Origin: Granulosicoccus sp965214025
GTDB taxonomy: Bacteria; Pseudomonadota; Gammaproteobacteria; Granulosicoccales; Granulosicoccaceae
Length of the DNA: 64,000 nt
Assembly (NCBI GenBank): GCA_965214025.1
Contig: CBDCAW010000089.1
Coordinates: 4,103 to 68,102, forward strand
Direction: 5' to 3'
Under the pieces are notes generated by a model. The model saw only the letters and a program-made list of their open reading frames with translations, ran no database searches and was not told where the DNA came from. The position numbers and the translations under genes are program-made. Below, one piece after another: positions 17,527 to 26,938 of this stretch; the first letter of the stretch is position 1; each line of letters opens with the position of its first letter.

Positions 17527-17987
17527 GACAATACCCTGTAATATCAAAACTAAAAGCGATTGGCTCATGGAACACCCGGACTGCAAGATACTGCTATCTG
17601 CACCCTGAACGAACATGTACCGGAAAGCCCGACACCACGAACCAGTCTTAAAGATGGCAACCTGACCAAGCACCTTGCAGCAGCCGAGCGGAAGCCCATA
17701 AGTGCCGACGAAAACAATTGTGCCGACAATCTCAATATAGAGAAGTTTCCTTACGAACACAAGCGCCCTGTTTTGACGGATGTGCTGCTACCCTTCGCGG
17801 TGCACGAACAGGGAGTCGGGGCATCGACCCTGGACGTCCTGCAGTGGTTCTTCCACAGGTAAATGACGGGGTCAGGATCATTAAATGACGCGTTCAGGAC
17901 CATTGCCATACGGAAGGGCCGACCAGCGGTAGTCCTGCCCGCAAAACCACTTCGTACGTCCAACCCGTTCAGCAATTTTCTCCCCTC
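17527..17987. other. Intergenic region: csp leader and rapA upstream region
   Basis: A 461-base stretch with no supported gene, between the divergent csp and rapA genes. It should contain both promoters. The only clear structure is a 22-base tandem repeat listed separately. Confidence 0.6.
17861..17904. repeat. Two 22-bp imperfect tandem repeats upstream of rapA
   Basis: Copies at 17861-17882 and 17883-17904 abut exactly and differ at three positions by eye. Each begins AAATGACG and ends in CATT, with AATGA/TCATT giving partial dyad symmetry in the first copy. It could be a regulator binding site or a remnant of a mobile repeat. Confidence 0.6.
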
Positions 17988-20774
17988 ATGAGTGACACCT
18001 TTGCCACTGGCCAGCGCTGGATCAGCGCCACCGAAACCGATCTGGGCCTGGGTACGGTTCTGGATGTCGAATTCCGCCACGTGACCGTGGTCTTCATGGC
18101 CACGGGCGACACCCGCGTCTATGCCCGAGAGAGCGCTCCACTCACACGGGTGGCCTTCTCTCGGGGCGACCGCATAGCGAGTCATGAAGGCTGGCAGCTG
18201 CTGGTGGAAAATGTCGAAGAGAAGGCGGGTGTGTACACCTACCACGGCAAGCGCAGCGACAACGGCGCACCTGCGGTGATGGAAGAATCGGAACTCGACA
18301 ACTTCCTGCAGTTCCAGACGCCACGCGATCGCTTGTTCGCCGGGCTGATCGACGGGCAACGTTGGTTCAACCTGCGCCGGCAGGTATTCATCCACCGCCA
18401 CGCGCTGGCGCATTCCAGTGTGCGAGGGTTGAGCGGGGCCCGGGTCTCGCTGCTGCCGCACCAAGTATACATCGCCGTGGAGGCCGGCCGCCGCCTGCAT
18501 CCGCGGGTGCTACTGGCCGACGAGGTGGGGCTGGGCAAGACCGTCGAGGCCGGTATGATCCTGCACGCCCAATGGGTGAACCGGCAGGTATCGCGCGTTC
18601 TCATCGTGGTACCGCCGGCACTGCTGCACCAGTGGCTGGTGGAGATGCGCCGCAAGTTCAACCTGGCCTTCAGCATCATCGATGAAGAGCGATTCCTGGA
18701 ACTGCAGCCTTCGGCACCGGACGACAACCCCTTCCTGGCCGAGCAGCTCGTGCTGTGCAGCATGGATGAGTTGCTGGCAGACGATCTGATCGGTGACGCG
18801 GCCATCGCAGCCGGCTGGGACATGATCATCGTGGACGAAGCACACCATCTGGAATGGCAACCGGACGAGCCCTCGCCCGCTTATGCGCTGGTCGATGAAC
18901 TGGCATCGGCAACGCCTTCGGTACTGCTGCTCACGGCCACGCCGGAGCAGCTTGGCCAGGCCGGCCATTTCGCTCGGCTGCGCCTGCTCGACCCGGATCG
19001 CTTCAGTGATCTCGAACACTACATCAAGGAGGAGACAGGCTTCGGGGCGATCGCAGCGATTGCCGATCGACTGAACAGCGACGTCGCCTTGCCAGCACAC
19101 GACATCGATCAACTCGAAACCTTGCTGCAGCAGCCGTTCGATGAGAGCGAGCGCAAGACACTGGGTAGTGATGCGTTGCTGGCCATGAGTGATCTCGGCG
19201 CGAAGCTCATCGATACACTGGTCGACCGGCACGGCACCGGGCGGCTCATGTTCCGCAACACCCGGCATGCCATCAGCGGATTCCCCGAACGCAAGCTGCA
19301 CCTGCACGAGCTCGACGGTAGCTCGGTGGCCGGCCTGGCCACCTGGCTGATCGGATTTCTCGCGGAGCACCACCCTTCGAAGGTGCTGCTGATCGCGGCG
19401 CACGTGGCAACGGTTCAGGCGCTGGCGGAAGCGCTGCGTCAGGCCGGTGTGGCCACGGCTCAGTTCCACGAGCACATGTCCATCGTGGAGCGCGACCGGG
19501 CGGCCGCCTGGTTCTCGCATCCGGAGGAGAGCTGCCAGTTGCTGCTGTGCTCAGAGATCGGTAGCGAAGGGCGCAATTTTCAGTTCCTGCATCATCTTGT
19601 CTGCATCGAATTGCCGATGAGCCCTGACCTGCTGGAGCAACGCATCGGCCGCCTCGATCGCATCGGCCAGACTCATACCGTCGATATTCACGTGCCCAGG
19701 TTGGCAGGCTCGCGCGATGATGTGCTGGCGCGCTGGTATCACGAGGGCCTGAATGCGTTTGAGAAGCCGAGCCATAGTGGTAGCGCGATCGCCAGGCGCC
19801 TCGACGAGCCCTTGAAACAGGCCGTGGCCCGAGCCGAACAAGGTGAGCCGGAAGACTCATCGTTCAACGAGCTCATCAGTCAGACTCGGCAGCTGGCCGA
19901 GGAGCTCGATGCCGAACTCGAGCAGGGCCGCGACCGCTTGCTCGAACTCAACTCGAACCGGCCGGAGCGCATCCAGGTGCAGCTCGACGAGCTGGCGCGG
20001 CTCGATCGTAGCTACGCCCTGCAAGACTTCATGGGCGCGGTGTTCGACCGTTTCGGCGTGAACATCGACGAACAGCGAGATCACTGGATTCTGCACCCGA
20101 GCGACAACATGCAGATCGCCACTTTCCCGGGCCTGCCGGTGGACGGGCTGAGTGTGACCTTCGAGCGCAGCACCGCACTGGCTCGCGAAGATTTCAGCTA
20201 CCTGAGCTGGGATCACCCCATGGTGGTCGGCGCCATGGACCTGATTCTCGACGAAGGTTTCGGCCAGGCCTATTGCCAGGTCGTCGGCATCGATGAAGTG
20301 CCCAAGGGTCTCGCCTTCGTGGAGGCGCTGTACGTACTCCAATGCAGCGGCGATGCGAAGCTGAACATGCAACGCTACCTGCCGGCGGAATTGCAAGCCT
20401 GGCATGTCGGTCTCGATGGGCGCAATTACACGGAAACCCTGCGCGGGGTCGATCTCGATTCGACCCGCCAGAACTACGACCGGAACACCTTGAAGCAGGT
20501 GGTCCAGAAACACAGACCCTCGTTCGAGAAGCTGCTCGATGCCACCGAGCGGCTGGCCAAGGCCACACTGCCGGACGCGATGGCACTGGCAGGCGAAGCG
20601 GTAGAGAAGGAACATGCCGAGGAGCGCGAGCGTCTGTTGGCGTTGCAGCAGGTGAACCCGGCGGTCAAGGACAGTGAGATCGAAGCACTCGATGCGCTGT
20701 ACGAACAACGTCGGGAAGCCCTGACGGGAACGCACGTGAGGCCGGTCAGTGTGCGTGTGGTCTTCAATCGTTGA
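17988..20774 (+). CDS. rapA: RNA polymerase-associated protein RapA (SWI2/SNF2 ATPase)
   Basis: Swi2/Snf2-type ATPase that recycles RNA polymerase. The 928-residue protein has the N-terminal Tudor-like region (ATGQRWISATETDLGLGTV), the ATPase core with motif I LLADEVGLGKTVEAGMIL (about 177-195), motif II VDEAHHLEW (about 281), motif III LLTATPEQLGQAGHFARLR, and the second RecA lobe with CSEIGSEGRNFQF and LEQRIGRLDRIGQ, followed by the RapA-specific C-terminal domain (about 570-928). All helicase motifs are intact, and length is near the E. coli protein (968). Confidence 0.95.
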   Translation: MSDTFATGQRWISATETDLGLGTVLDVEFRHVTVVFMATGDTRVYARESAPLTRVAFSRGDRIASHEGWQLLVENVEEKAGVYTYHGKRSDNGAPAVMEESELDNFLQFQTPRDRLFAGLIDGQRWFNLRRQVFIHRHALAHSSVRGLSGARVSLLPHQVYIAVEAGRRLHPRVLLADEVGLGKTVEAGMILHAQWVNRQVSRVLIVVPPALLHQWLVEMRRKFNLAFSIIDEERFLELQPSAPDDNPFLAEQLVLCSMDELLADDLIGDAAIAAGWDMIIVDEAHHLEWQPDEPSPAYALVDELASATPSVLLLTATPEQLGQAGHFARLRLLDPDRFSDLEHYIKEETGFGAIAAIADRLNSDVALPAHDIDQLETLLQQPFDESERKTLGSDALLAMSDLGAKLIDTLVDRHGTGRLMFRNTRHAISGFPERKLHLHELDGSSVAGLATWLIGFLAEHHPSKVLLIAAHVATVQALAEALRQAGVATAQFHEHMSIVERDRAAAWFSHPEESCQLLLCSEIGSEGRNFQFLHHLVCIELPMSPDLLEQRIGRLDRIGQTHTVDIHVPRLAGSRDDVLARWYHEGLNAFEKPSHSGSAIARRLDEPLKQAVARAEQGEPEDSSFNELISQTRQLAEELDAELEQGRDRLLELNSNRPERIQVQLDELARLDRSYALQDFMGAVFDRFGVNIDEQRDHWILHPSDNMQIATFPGLPVDGLSVTFERSTALAREDFSYLSWDHPMVVGAMDLILDEGFGQAYCQVVGIDEVPKGLAFVEALYVLQCSGDAKLNMQRYLPAELQAWHVGLDGRNYTETLRGVDLDSTRQNYDRNTLKQVVQKHRPSFEKLLDATERLAKATLPDAMALAGEAVEKEHAEERERLLALQQVNPAVKDSEIEALDALYEQRREALTGTHVRPVSVRVVFNR

Positions 20775-20860
20775 GGCCTGTCGACAGGCTAGCAGTCGCA
20801 ACGTTGTAAGACCTGTCTCGTTCAGAGCCTATCGACCGCTAACCCAGCAGGAGCAACGTC

Positions 20861-21679
20861 GTGAAACTTGTCTCGTTCAACGTCAATAGCGTGCGTCTAC
20901 GCTTGCATCAACTCGAAGCCCTGACCGAGTCCCTTGCTCCGGATGTCATCGGCCTGCAGGAAACCAAGGTGGTTGACGAGGAGTTTCCGATCGATGCGAT
21001 CCGCACGATGGGCTACGAAGCCGTCTGGTTCGGCCAGAAGACGCACTACGGCGTCGCGCTGTTGTCGAAACTTCCGATGAGCGATGTGAGCGAGGGTTTC
21101 AGTAGCGACGATGCCGACGCACAGAAGCGGATGGTCTCCGCCACGGTGACCACGCCCGGTGGCACGTCGGTGCGCGTGATGAACGGCTACTTCCCCCAGG
21201 GCGAGAACCGTGACCACCCGGTGAAGTTCCCGGCCAAGCAACGTTTCTATGCCGACCTGCAGCGCACCCTGCAGGACCAGTGCAAGGCCGATACACACCT
21301 GGCGCTGATGGGCGACTTCAACGTGGCGCCCGTGGATGCAGACCTGGGCATCGGACCCGACAATGTCAAGCGCTGGCTGCGTGCCGGCACCACCTGCTTT
21401 CTGCCGGAAGAGCGCGACTGGTTCGCCAGGCTCATTGACTGGGGCCTGACCGACAGCTACCGCTCGCTCTACCCCGACAGGGACGACCGCTTCAGCTGGT
21501 TCGATTATCGCAGCAAGGGCTTCGACCGCGACCCCAGGCGCGGCCTGCGCATCGACCACGTGCTGTGCACCGCACCGATGATGAAATCACTGACCGGCGC
21601 CGGCATCGACTATGACATTCGCGCGATGGAGAAACCGTCGGACCATTGCCCGGTGTGGGCGGAGTTTGATCTGGTTTGA
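20861..21679 (+). CDS. xthA: Exodeoxyribonuclease III
   Basis: AP endonuclease and 3'-5' exonuclease of base excision repair, 272 residues. The EEP fold motifs are all present: SFNVNSVR (Asn), VIGLQETKV (metal-binding Glu), NGYFPQGENRD, MGDFNVAPVDADLG (Asp/Asn), SWFDYRSKGF and IDHVL with the catalytic Asp-His pair near SDHCPVWAEF. It starts with GTG preceded by AGGAG at eight bases. It converges with the arylsulfotransferase-like gene with only six bases between stops. Its leader is partly duplicated (see findings). Confidence 0.94.
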   Translation: MKLVSFNVNSVRLRLHQLEALTESLAPDVIGLQETKVVDEEFPIDAIRTMGYEAVWFGQKTHYGVALLSKLPMSDVSEGFSSDDADAQKRMVSATVTTPGGTSVRVMNGYFPQGENRDHPVKFPAKQRFYADLQRTLQDQCKADTHLALMGDFNVAPVDADLGIGPDNVKRWLRAGTTCFLPEERDWFARLIDWGLTDSYRSLYPDRDDRFSWFDYRSKGFDRDPRRGLRIDHVLCTAPMMKSLTGAGIDYDIRAMEKPSDHCPVWAEFDLV

Positions 21680-21685
21680 GTTCAC

Positions 21686-22981
21686 TCACGATTCACAGGC
21701 AAAGCTCGTCGGAGCCTTATCGAAGAAGTCCGGCGCCAGGAATGCCGAATCCGACACGAAGGCGTTGTTGGCCTCGTTGAACACGTTGTTGATCTCCAGC
21801 AGCACCTTGCCCGCGGCATCCACTTCCAACACGCGCCCCTCGTACGGCACGGTGATCTGATAATTGCCGTTGTCGAGTTGCTCCTGCTTGCCCATGTACT
21901 GGGTGAAGAATCGAAAATCCGGGTCGATGTCGAGAATTTCCAACTGGCGGCTGGTGGGGTCGACGGTCACGATGTTCGACGAGGGGCGTGCCGGGTTGTT
22001 GTTGAACACCGAGATCTTGCCTTCGGCGGTAAATTGCGGATCGTGCTGCCGGCGCCAGGGGCCATGGCTGTACCATTTTATCTCGAGCGTCTTGCGGTCG
22101 ACCACGGTGATAAGGTCGAGGTTACGGAAGCTGAGCAGGAAATCGCCTGCTTCGAAGTCATCGAACGCATCGGCCTTGTCCGCACCCAGCACCTCCAGGT
22201 CGTTCGGGTGAAACATGTCCGGGACGGAGCGCAGGCCACGGAAATGCTCCAGCTTCTGCCCCGGTACCAGTGAGAATACGGTACGGCTCTCCACCGATGC
22301 ATCGATGATGTCGGCGAACAGATCGATGCTCTCCAGGGTCTCGCCGGTTTCCGGATCGAAGCGAATCAGTGACTGGTACTGATCGAAGGTGGACTTCTCG
22401 CCCTGCCAGGTCCACACCCCCCCGGTGGGATCAACCGCCAGGGAGTGATGGAAGGCACCTTCGCGAAACCACACCGGTTCTCCGCACACATCATAACGGG
22501 CGATGGCGTCGCCCTTGTCGGTATTGACGATCACCGAGCCGTCAGCCATGAAAAGGAACGCATGCGGTGCTTCCGAACCTGCGGATGGCCCGTCGGGATC
22601 GAGCGCGGCGTAGTTGAGCACACGCTCATGCACCTTCTCGCCCTTCTGATCGAATATCCACACCCCGTACTGCCCAGCCTCAGTAACGTACCCGGTAACC
22701 CCACGAAAGCCTGGCATCATCGACGCTTGGTCGTGCGCAAACCAGGTATCGCGTGACGCGGCGGGCGGGACCGGGTTCACCACATTTTCCGGCGCGAAGC
22801 CACCCTGCTCCCAGGCATCCATCAGCAGGCCCCAGGTGTGCGCCACCGGCTTGTAGGGCCACAGCTTCGCATTGGCGAAATAGACACCGCCGAGAAACAG
22901 GAGCAGGCTGCCGAGAATACCGAATGAGACGAGTGAAATTATTCGACTCAACCGGTCGGGCCGACTGTCTTGAACTGTCAT
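21686..22981 (-). CDS. Membrane-anchored arylsulfotransferase-like (ASST family) protein
   Basis: A 431-residue protein with one N-terminal transmembrane helix (IISLVSFGILGSLLLFLGGVYFA split across residues 14-36) and a beta-propeller of the ASST family. Matching segments are GAFHHSLAVDPTGGVW, FHPNDLEVLGADKADAF, GPWRRQHDPQFTAEGKI and VFNNNPARPSSNI. In characterised ASST enzymes a histidine is transiently sulfated; histidines in HHSL, FHPND and RQHDP are candidates. Whether this protein is a sulfotransferase or only shares the propeller is unclear. It stands alone, convergent with xthA. Confidence 0.75.
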   Translation of the reverse strand: MTVQDSRPDRLSRIISLVSFGILGSLLLFLGGVYFANAKLWPYKPVAHTWGLLMDAWEQGGFAPENVVNPVPPAASRDTWFAHDQASMMPGFRGVTGYVTEAGQYGVWIFDQKGEKVHERVLNYAALDPDGPSAGSEAPHAFLFMADGSVIVNTDKGDAIARYDVCGEPVWFREGAFHHSLAVDPTGGVWTWQGEKSTFDQYQSLIRFDPETGETLESIDLFADIIDASVESRTVFSLVPGQKLEHFRGLRSVPDMFHPNDLEVLGADKADAFDDFEAGDFLLSFRNLDLITVVDRKTLEIKWYSHGPWRRQHDPQFTAEGKISVFNNNPARPSSNIVTVDPTSRQLEILDIDPDFRFFTQYMGKQEQLDNGNYQITVPYEGRVLEVDAAGKVLLEINNVFNEANNAFVSDSAFLAPDFFDKAPTSFACES

Positions 22982-23043
22982 GCTGTAGTGCCTGTTCGCT
23001 GTAGTTCTACTTGTGAAGCGGCACTATACCGGACAACACTCAC

Positions 23044-25566
23044 TCAGCTGGCCAGCGACAGGTGCTCCATCGGCTCCAGCACCGTGTGCACGCCGTGCGC
23101 CCCCCAGCGAGCGATGAAGTGTGTACCGGGTCGGGGCCGGTCGAACAGATAACCCTGAATGACGGTGACGCCCAGTTCATGCATCATCTCGAACTGCGAT
23201 GCCGACTCGACGCCTTCGGCAGTGATCGACAGGCCCATCAGCCGGCAGATGTCGATCAGCTTGGGCAGAACGATCCGGGTATGTTGATTGTTGTGCCCGA
23301 ACAGGTCGCCATCCGGGCTGCCGGAGGGATCGCGCAGCCAGTTGCGATCGATCTTGACGCTGTCGGGCTGCAGCCGGACCAGCCGGTCGAGGTTGGAATG
23401 GTGCATGCCGACATCATCGAGCGCGATGTGGACACCGAGCATGCGCAGCCGCAGGAGCATCAGCTCGTCGATGGTCTCGGCCCTCTCCGACACTTCCAGG
23501 ATCAGCGCGGTCGCAGGTACCGCATACCGTTCGAGGCTGTCGCGAACCTCACAGAACAGGCCCGGGTCACGCAGCGTCTGGCCGATCATGTTCACCGACA
23601 GCCGGAAGTCCTTGTCGACCATGCCGCACCGGCGCCATCGAGCCAGTGCGGCCAGTGCCGTGTTCAGCACGCAGCGGTCGAGATCACGGCTGATGGCGCG
23701 GTTGCGAATGTCATCGAGAAATTCACCCGGCGTCACGATTCCACCATGACGGTTACGCAGGCGCACCAGAGCCTCGGCCCCGATCAGCGTCTTGCCTGAG
23801 GCGCCACCGGTCTCCAGGATCGGCTGGTACCAGACATCGAGCCGATCCTCCTCGAGCGCCAGCTGTACCTCGTTGGTCACCGTGGAAGGCGGGATCGAGT
23901 CGGGACTGCGCGTCCGTTTTTCCGCATACATGCGCTCATCGGCCGTGGCCAGCACGTGCGCGAGCGACTGATCGGTACCGGCACTGGCCAGACCGATGCT
24001 GCAACCCAGAAGATGCCGCCCGAAGCTGGTCATGACAGATTCAGCGAACAGACAACGAATGCGCCGGGCGAGCTCGTCTATCTGCTGTGGCAGAGAGTCT
24101 GGCAGGATCACGACGAACTCGTCACCACCCCAGCGTGCGAGCGTGTCTTCCTGCCGCACCACCGCACCGAGCCTTCTGGCGACCGTCACCAACACCTCGT
24201 CCCCGGCAGCATGGCCGTAGCGATCATTGATGTGCTTGAACCCGTCGAGATCGAGAAACAGGATCGATACACGACCCGCCTGGCCGGTGGCATCGAGCTG
24301 CCGAATGACCTGGTTGGCATGCTTGCGATTGAACAGCCCGGTCAACTCGTCGTGCATGGCCTGATAGTGCAGCCGCTCTTCGACGATGGCCCGCATGCGA
24401 ATGTCGGCATCCAGATCGGCTGCCAGGCTATCGATGCTACGCGACATGTCGCCGATTTCATCGGCCTTGCAATCGTCCAGTGGCATCAGGAACTCGCCGT
24501 TGGCCACGCGCTCGGCAGCACGCGACGCCTTTTGCAGGCGGATGGCGATGGGGTGCAGAAACGCCATCCAGCCAAGCACCACGATGGCCATCGTGACCAG
24601 GCTTGCAAGCACGATCACGCTACGTACCTCGGCGACCGGTGCGAACGCTTCGGCGGCATCGACCTTCACGACCAGACCCCAGCCGGTCAGCGGCAAGGTC
24701 TCGTAGGCCAGCACCGAGCGTTCGCCGCGGTAATCCTTCCCCAGCTCCACAGCCCCGTGCGGCGAAGCCAGCGAGCGGTTGGCGGTCGACGCCTTCGCCT
24801 TCGGCACGATCCGGGTAAAGGCGGCGCCGCGGGAAAAACGCAACGGCGTGATGAAGCGAGCGTCACCTGCGGGTGTGCGCTGCACGATGTGAGCTTCACT
24901 GGTGGCGCCGAAACCTTCATGCTTGGCCACCAGGTTCACGACCGGGCCGAGACGTGCCTCGAGCAGCATCACCGCGACCACCGAATGATCGCGATCGAAC
25001 ACCGGCGCGACGATACCGAGCCGGTCGGCGCCTGCCGGGTTGCGGAACGCATCGCCGAACTCGCTGTCGCCGGATTTCAGCACACGCTCGATCAGGGTGG
25101 GGTCTTCGGGCTGCCAGGTAAAGCCGGCCGTGGCCCCCAGGGGCTGAGCCGCGGTATCCAGCAGCATCAGTTCGACGACCTCGGACCCCTGCAGCGCCGC
25201 CTCGCCCTGCAGGCTCTCGACCAACTGTTGCAACGGCGCTGACTGGTCCGGGTCGATGACCTCGAACCCGTCTATGCCGCCTATGACGGTGGTCTCGGGC
25301 AGGCGCCTGGCGCGCTGCGACACCAGGTCACCGACAAACTGCGTGACGTGTCGGTTTTCGGCAAGGCTTTCCGCGACATGCTGATACGACTTGAGCACAT
25401 CGGCGATGCGCGCCGCCTCGAGCCGCCGGGTGTTCTCCAGGTCAGCACCGATGCGTTCCGAAATACGAGCGTCGATCACCTTGACCGCGAAGCTGCTGGC
25501 CGCGGCGATGGGCAGGATCACCAGCACGAGCCACAACAGGAGTTTGGCACGGATACCAAGTTGCAT
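23044..25566 (-). CDS. Transmembrane dCACHE-HAMP-GGDEF-EAL cyclic-di-GMP protein
   Basis: An 840-residue sensor. A first helix (AKLLLWLVLVILPIAAASSFA) and a second at about 315-335 enclose a periplasmic double CACHE region; a HAMP segment follows (RAAERVANGEFLMPLDDCKADE). The GGDEF domain (about 400-555) has an intact active site, RWGGDEF, and an RQED inhibitory I-site five residues before it. The EAL domain (about 575-830) has AEALVRL, VNMIG, EVSERAE, DD, KID, AEGVES and Q in IQGYLF, so the metal and substrate ligands are retained, but loop 6 reads DDVGMHHSNL rather than DDFGTGYSSL. Both synthase and phosphodiesterase activity are possible. Confidence 0.92.
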   Translation of the reverse strand: MQLGIRAKLLLWLVLVILPIAAASSFAVKVIDARISERIGADLENTRRLEAARIADVLKSYQHVAESLAENRHVTQFVGDLVSQRARRLPETTVIGGIDGFEVIDPDQSAPLQQLVESLQGEAALQGSEVVELMLLDTAAQPLGATAGFTWQPEDPTLIERVLKSGDSEFGDAFRNPAGADRLGIVAPVFDRDHSVVAVMLLEARLGPVVNLVAKHEGFGATSEAHIVQRTPAGDARFITPLRFSRGAAFTRIVPKAKASTANRSLASPHGAVELGKDYRGERSVLAYETLPLTGWGLVVKVDAAEAFAPVAEVRSVIVLASLVTMAIVVLGWMAFLHPIAIRLQKASRAAERVANGEFLMPLDDCKADEIGDMSRSIDSLAADLDADIRMRAIVEERLHYQAMHDELTGLFNRKHANQVIRQLDATGQAGRVSILFLDLDGFKHINDRYGHAAGDEVLVTVARRLGAVVRQEDTLARWGGDEFVVILPDSLPQQIDELARRIRCLFAESVMTSFGRHLLGCSIGLASAGTDQSLAHVLATADERMYAEKRTRSPDSIPPSTVTNEVQLALEEDRLDVWYQPILETGGASGKTLIGAEALVRLRNRHGGIVTPGEFLDDIRNRAISRDLDRCVLNTALAALARWRRCGMVDKDFRLSVNMIGQTLRDPGLFCEVRDSLERYAVPATALILEVSERAETIDELMLLRLRMLGVHIALDDVGMHHSNLDRLVRLQPDSVKIDRNWLRDPSGSPDGDLFGHNNQHTRIVLPKLIDICRLMGLSITAEGVESASQFEMMHELGVTVIQGYLFDRPRPGTHFIARWGAHGVHTVLEPMEHLSLAS

Positions 25567-25757
25567 GAATCGACACCTGTCGGGCGATAGGAAAGGGGCT
25601 CGGCAGCGTCACGGCTTTCTTGACGCATGCCCGACAGGTAGCAGGTTACGTACCGGGTCTGGCTGTTCCCGACCTTTCAAACCGGCAAGTCGGCATTCCT
25701 TGCAGTTTTCTTCAAGCTTGCATTATTTCCATAGCCGCCCCCACCCGGGGCCGATTC

Positions 25758-25794
25758 GCACTGCCGGCGCACTGTTCCGCCGGCGACACAGTGC
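25758..25794 (-). terminator. Stem-loop downstream of the BMP gene
   Basis: Nested inverted repeats GCACTG/CAGTGC and CCGGCG/CGCCGG lie just past the stop of the substrate-binding protein gene. There is no T-tract, so it may be an mRNA 3' stabiliser or a Rho-assisted terminator. Confidence 0.4.
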
Positions 25795-25808
25795 ATGCCC
25801 TTACCGGC

Positions 25809-26882
25809 TTACTTCGGCAAGCTACCCTGCACGCCTTCCACGTAATAGGACAGCCCGAGCAGGTCTTCATCGCTGAGAGTCTCACCCTCTTTGACCACCA
25901 CGTTTCCAGCCTGGTCCTTGATCGGACCCTGGAACGGATGCAGCTCACCGGTCACGATCGCCTCGCGCACCTCGTCTGCCGCGGCCTTGACGTCATCCGG
26001 CACCGACGGACCATACTCGGGAAAGGCCACCATGCCATCGTCGATGCCGGTCCAGGTATCCGTCGATTCCCAGGTGTCGTCGAGCACCGCGCGCACCCGG
26101 TCGATGTAGTAGCCGTTCCAGTTGTCGATGATCGAGGTCAGCTGGGCCTTCGGTGCGAAGCCTGCCATGTCCGACGCCTGACCGAAGCCGGCCTTGCCGC
26201 GCTTTTCGGCGACCTGCAGGGGTGCCGGTGAGTCGGTGTGCTGAGTGATCAGATCCACACCCTGGTCGAACAGCGTCTTGGCGGCATCCGCCTCCTTGCC
26301 CGGGTCATACCAGCTGTTCACCCAGACCACCTTGACCTGCGCCTCCGGATTGACCTTGCGCATCGCGATGGTGAAGGCATCGATGCCGCGCACCACCTCG
26401 GGAATCGGGAACGACCCGATGTAGCCGACGGTGTCGGTCTTCGTCAACATGCCGGCCATGGTGCCGATCACCGCCCGCCCCTCGTAGAAGCGCGCCGAGT
26501 AGGTGGAGACGTTATCGGCTCGCTTGTAGCCGGTGGCATGCTCGAACTTCACATCGGGAAAATCCCGCGCCACCTTCAATGTCGGGTTCATGAAACCGAA
26601 CGAGGTGGTGAAGATGAGATCGTGACCGCTGCTGGCCAGCTTGCGAATTACCCGTTCGCCGGCCGCCCCCTCGCCTACACTCTCCACGAAGGTGGTCTTC
26701 ACCTGATCACCGAACTCGGCTTCCACGGCCTTGCGGCCGACGTCGTGGCGGTAGGTCCAGCCGTGGTCATTGACGGGGCCGACGTAGACGAAGCCGACCT
26801 TGAGCGGTTCCTGCGCGTTCGCCAGCATGGCGGATCCGGCAAGGGCGAGCAACAGCGCGGCGCGCTGAAAGAGGCGTGACAT
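25809..26882 (-). CDS. BMP-family nucleoside ABC transporter substrate-binding protein
   Basis: A 357-residue periplasmic binding protein of the BMP (Med/PnrA) family. A signal peptide (RAALLLALAGSAMLANA) is followed by VGFVYVGPVNDHGWTYRHDVGR, DLIFTTSFGFMNPTLKVARD, FEHATGYKRADNVSTYSARFYEGR and VGYIGSFPIPEVVRGIDAF, all BMP hallmarks. Together with the two permeases and the double-NBD ATPase upstream it forms a NupNOPQ/YufNOPQ-type importer, whose known substrates are purine or other nucleosides. The start at 26882 has AAGGAG about 12 bases upstream; the frame is open to 27224 but that extension lies inside the permease gene. Confidence 0.9.
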   Translation of the reverse strand: MSRLFQRAALLLALAGSAMLANAQEPLKVGFVYVGPVNDHGWTYRHDVGRKAVEAEFGDQVKTTFVESVGEGAAGERVIRKLASSGHDLIFTTSFGFMNPTLKVARDFPDVKFEHATGYKRADNVSTYSARFYEGRAVIGTMAGMLTKTDTVGYIGSFPIPEVVRGIDAFTIAMRKVNPEAQVKVVWVNSWYDPGKEADAAKTLFDQGVDLITQHTDSPAPLQVAEKRGKAGFGQASDMAGFAPKAQLTSIIDNWNGYYIDRVRAVLDDTWESTDTWTGIDDGMVAFPEYGPSVPDDVKAAADEVREAIVTGELHPFQGPIKDQAGNVVVKEGETLSDEDLLGLSYYVEGVQGSLPK

Positions 26883-26938
26883 GTTCGGTTGGTTCTCCTT
26901 GAAAGGGTAGTGATCAGTGATGGACATACTGTCGCACG

